Source of the DNA: Saprospiraceae bacterium
Lineage (GTDB): Bacteria > Bacteroidota > Bacteroidia > Chitinophagales > Saprospiraceae
Reading direction: 5' to 3'
DNA: 64,000 nt
NCBI GenBank assembly: GCA_020848995.1
Contig: JADLHA010000006.1
Span: 1-64,000, forward strand
The notes under the pieces were generated by a model, which had not been told where the DNA came from, ran no database searches, and saw only the letters and a list, made by a program, of their open reading frames with translations. Position numbers and translations under genes: made by a program. This document shows, piece after piece, positions 63,421 to 64,000 of the stretch. Positions within the stretch are counted from its first letter, which is position 1, and the number at the start of each line of letters is the position of its first letter.

Positions 63421-64000
63421 ATGGTTGTACACCTTCCCATGTCGCAATGAAGCGTTCGCACGAGTTGTCCGGCAGAATCAAACAATTTCAATTCACCATG
63501 CTCCACAGGACCGTCACTTTGCCGGTAAGTGCCCGTCGCTTTGGGTTTGCCGTTTTCATAGTACTCTTCAAACGGTCCCCACTCCTCGTTGTGTTCAAAA
63601 GAAACCTTTTCCTTAAGTTTTCCGGACGGGTAGAACACGCGCACCTCTCCCGTCATTTCGTCTTCGGCATAATTGGCCTCCAGCTCGCGCGTTCCATCCG
63701 GAAAGTACGCGGTGTAGGGTCCATGGTAACGGTCGTAAACCCGGGCCTCTTCGCTTTTTAGCACCCCATTCTCAAACAACTGGCGCAGGCCGTGAATTCT
63801 TCCAAGGTCGTAGGTAGATCGTTCCAGCAGAACCCCGGAGGGATCAAACCGCTCATACGCGCCGTGGCGCACTTCGCCGGTGTCGGTGACCCGTACTTCG
63901 TACACCTCGTGGCGCTCTCCGCTTTCGTAACGGGTCTCAACGGTTTGTGTCTTCGTGCAGGATAACGCGCTCCAGCAACATGCCATAGCCAGGATTCCCC
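63384..64000 (-). CDS. Exported MORN-like repeat (YwqK-type) protein, 5' end cut off
   Basis: At least 205 codons. The frame is open to the window edge, where GILAMACCWSALSC reads as the end of a lipoprotein signal, so the true start is outside. The rest consists of about seven repeats of the pattern YxxGxxxGxYxxYxxNG (for example YFPDGTRELEANY and YYENGKPKATGTY). This repeat, called YwqK or MORN-like, occurs in antitoxin-like and surface proteins; no toxin is seen beside it. It overlaps porQ by 37 nt, which implies cotranscription. Confidence 0.75.
   Translation of the reverse strand, partial: GILAMACCWSALSCTKTQTVETRYESGERHEVYEVRVTDTGEVRHGAYERFDPSGVLLERSTYDLGRIHGLRQLFENGVLKSEEARVYDRYHGPYTAYFPDGTRELEANYAEDEMTGEVRVFYPSGKLKEKVSFEHNEEWGPFEEYYENGKPKATGTYRQSDGPVEHGELKLFDSAGQLVRTLHCDMGRCTTIWKRDTASQSPF

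Overview
The window reads as chromosomal DNA of a free-living member of the Bacteroidota, probably from the Saprospiria or a related lineage. The evidence is a type IX secretion gene (porQ), a protein with a type IX C-terminal sorting domain, the rimP-nusA-infB operon, and a futalosine-type menaquinone gene (mqnC). Bacteroidota promoter boxes (TAnnTTTG) lie in front of many genes, and Shine-Dalgarno sequences are scarce. The rank below phylum is inference. No rRNA or tRNA gene was seen.

Layout. 1-330 holds a 98-bp tandem hairpin repeat. 0.4-5.9 kb holds housekeeping and exported proteins: an M15 peptidase, an SRPBCC protein, an M28 peptidase and an AlkA-type glycosylase. 6.0-11.4 kb is a compact type II-C CRISPR-Cas locus: a divergent tracrRNA, cas9 (1055 aa), cas1, cas2 and a ten-repeat array. 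A frameshifted serine hydrolase follows. 12.8-30.5 kb carries acyl-CoA dehydrogenase, an M50 peptidase, a MORN-caspase protein, aldolase, a macro-domain protein, a sugar permease, FtcD, thioredoxin-like and acyltransferase genes, plus two copies of a MITE-like repeat. 30.6-36.5 kb has a transketolase N-half, uvrB, an esterase, rsmA and a methyltransferase. 37-43.3 kb has an exported BudA-like protein, a third MITE copy and the infB-nusA-rimP operon. 43.4-53.9 kb has mqnC, a nucleoside phosphorylase, uvrA, a CHRD protein, the transketolase C-half, an antiporter and a baeRF protein. 54-60.5 kb is a low-oxygen/nitric oxide block: nrdG, a detached NrdD radical domain, nrdD, an Rrf2 regulator and a quinol NO reductase. 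The window ends with phoH, porQ and a 5'-truncated repeat protein.

The strongest unusual signals are these. (1) Between nusA and infB lies an intact chimeric ORF, with its N-half like the IF-2 start and its C-half like the NusA end. It looks like the product of an old tandem duplication. (2) The RVxGY glycyl-radical tail of anaerobic ribonucleotide reductase is a separate 56-codon gene between nrdD and nrdG. (3) Every CRISPR repeat carries a complete-looking Bacteroidota promoter on the strand opposite the cas genes, spaced so that transcription would start at the spacer. The tracrRNA has a matching promoter and a 19-nt anti-repeat. (4) At least seven genes have a TAnnTTTG box only 4-9 nt before the start codon, which suggests leaderless transcripts. 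All assignments come from reading the sequence; no database search was run.
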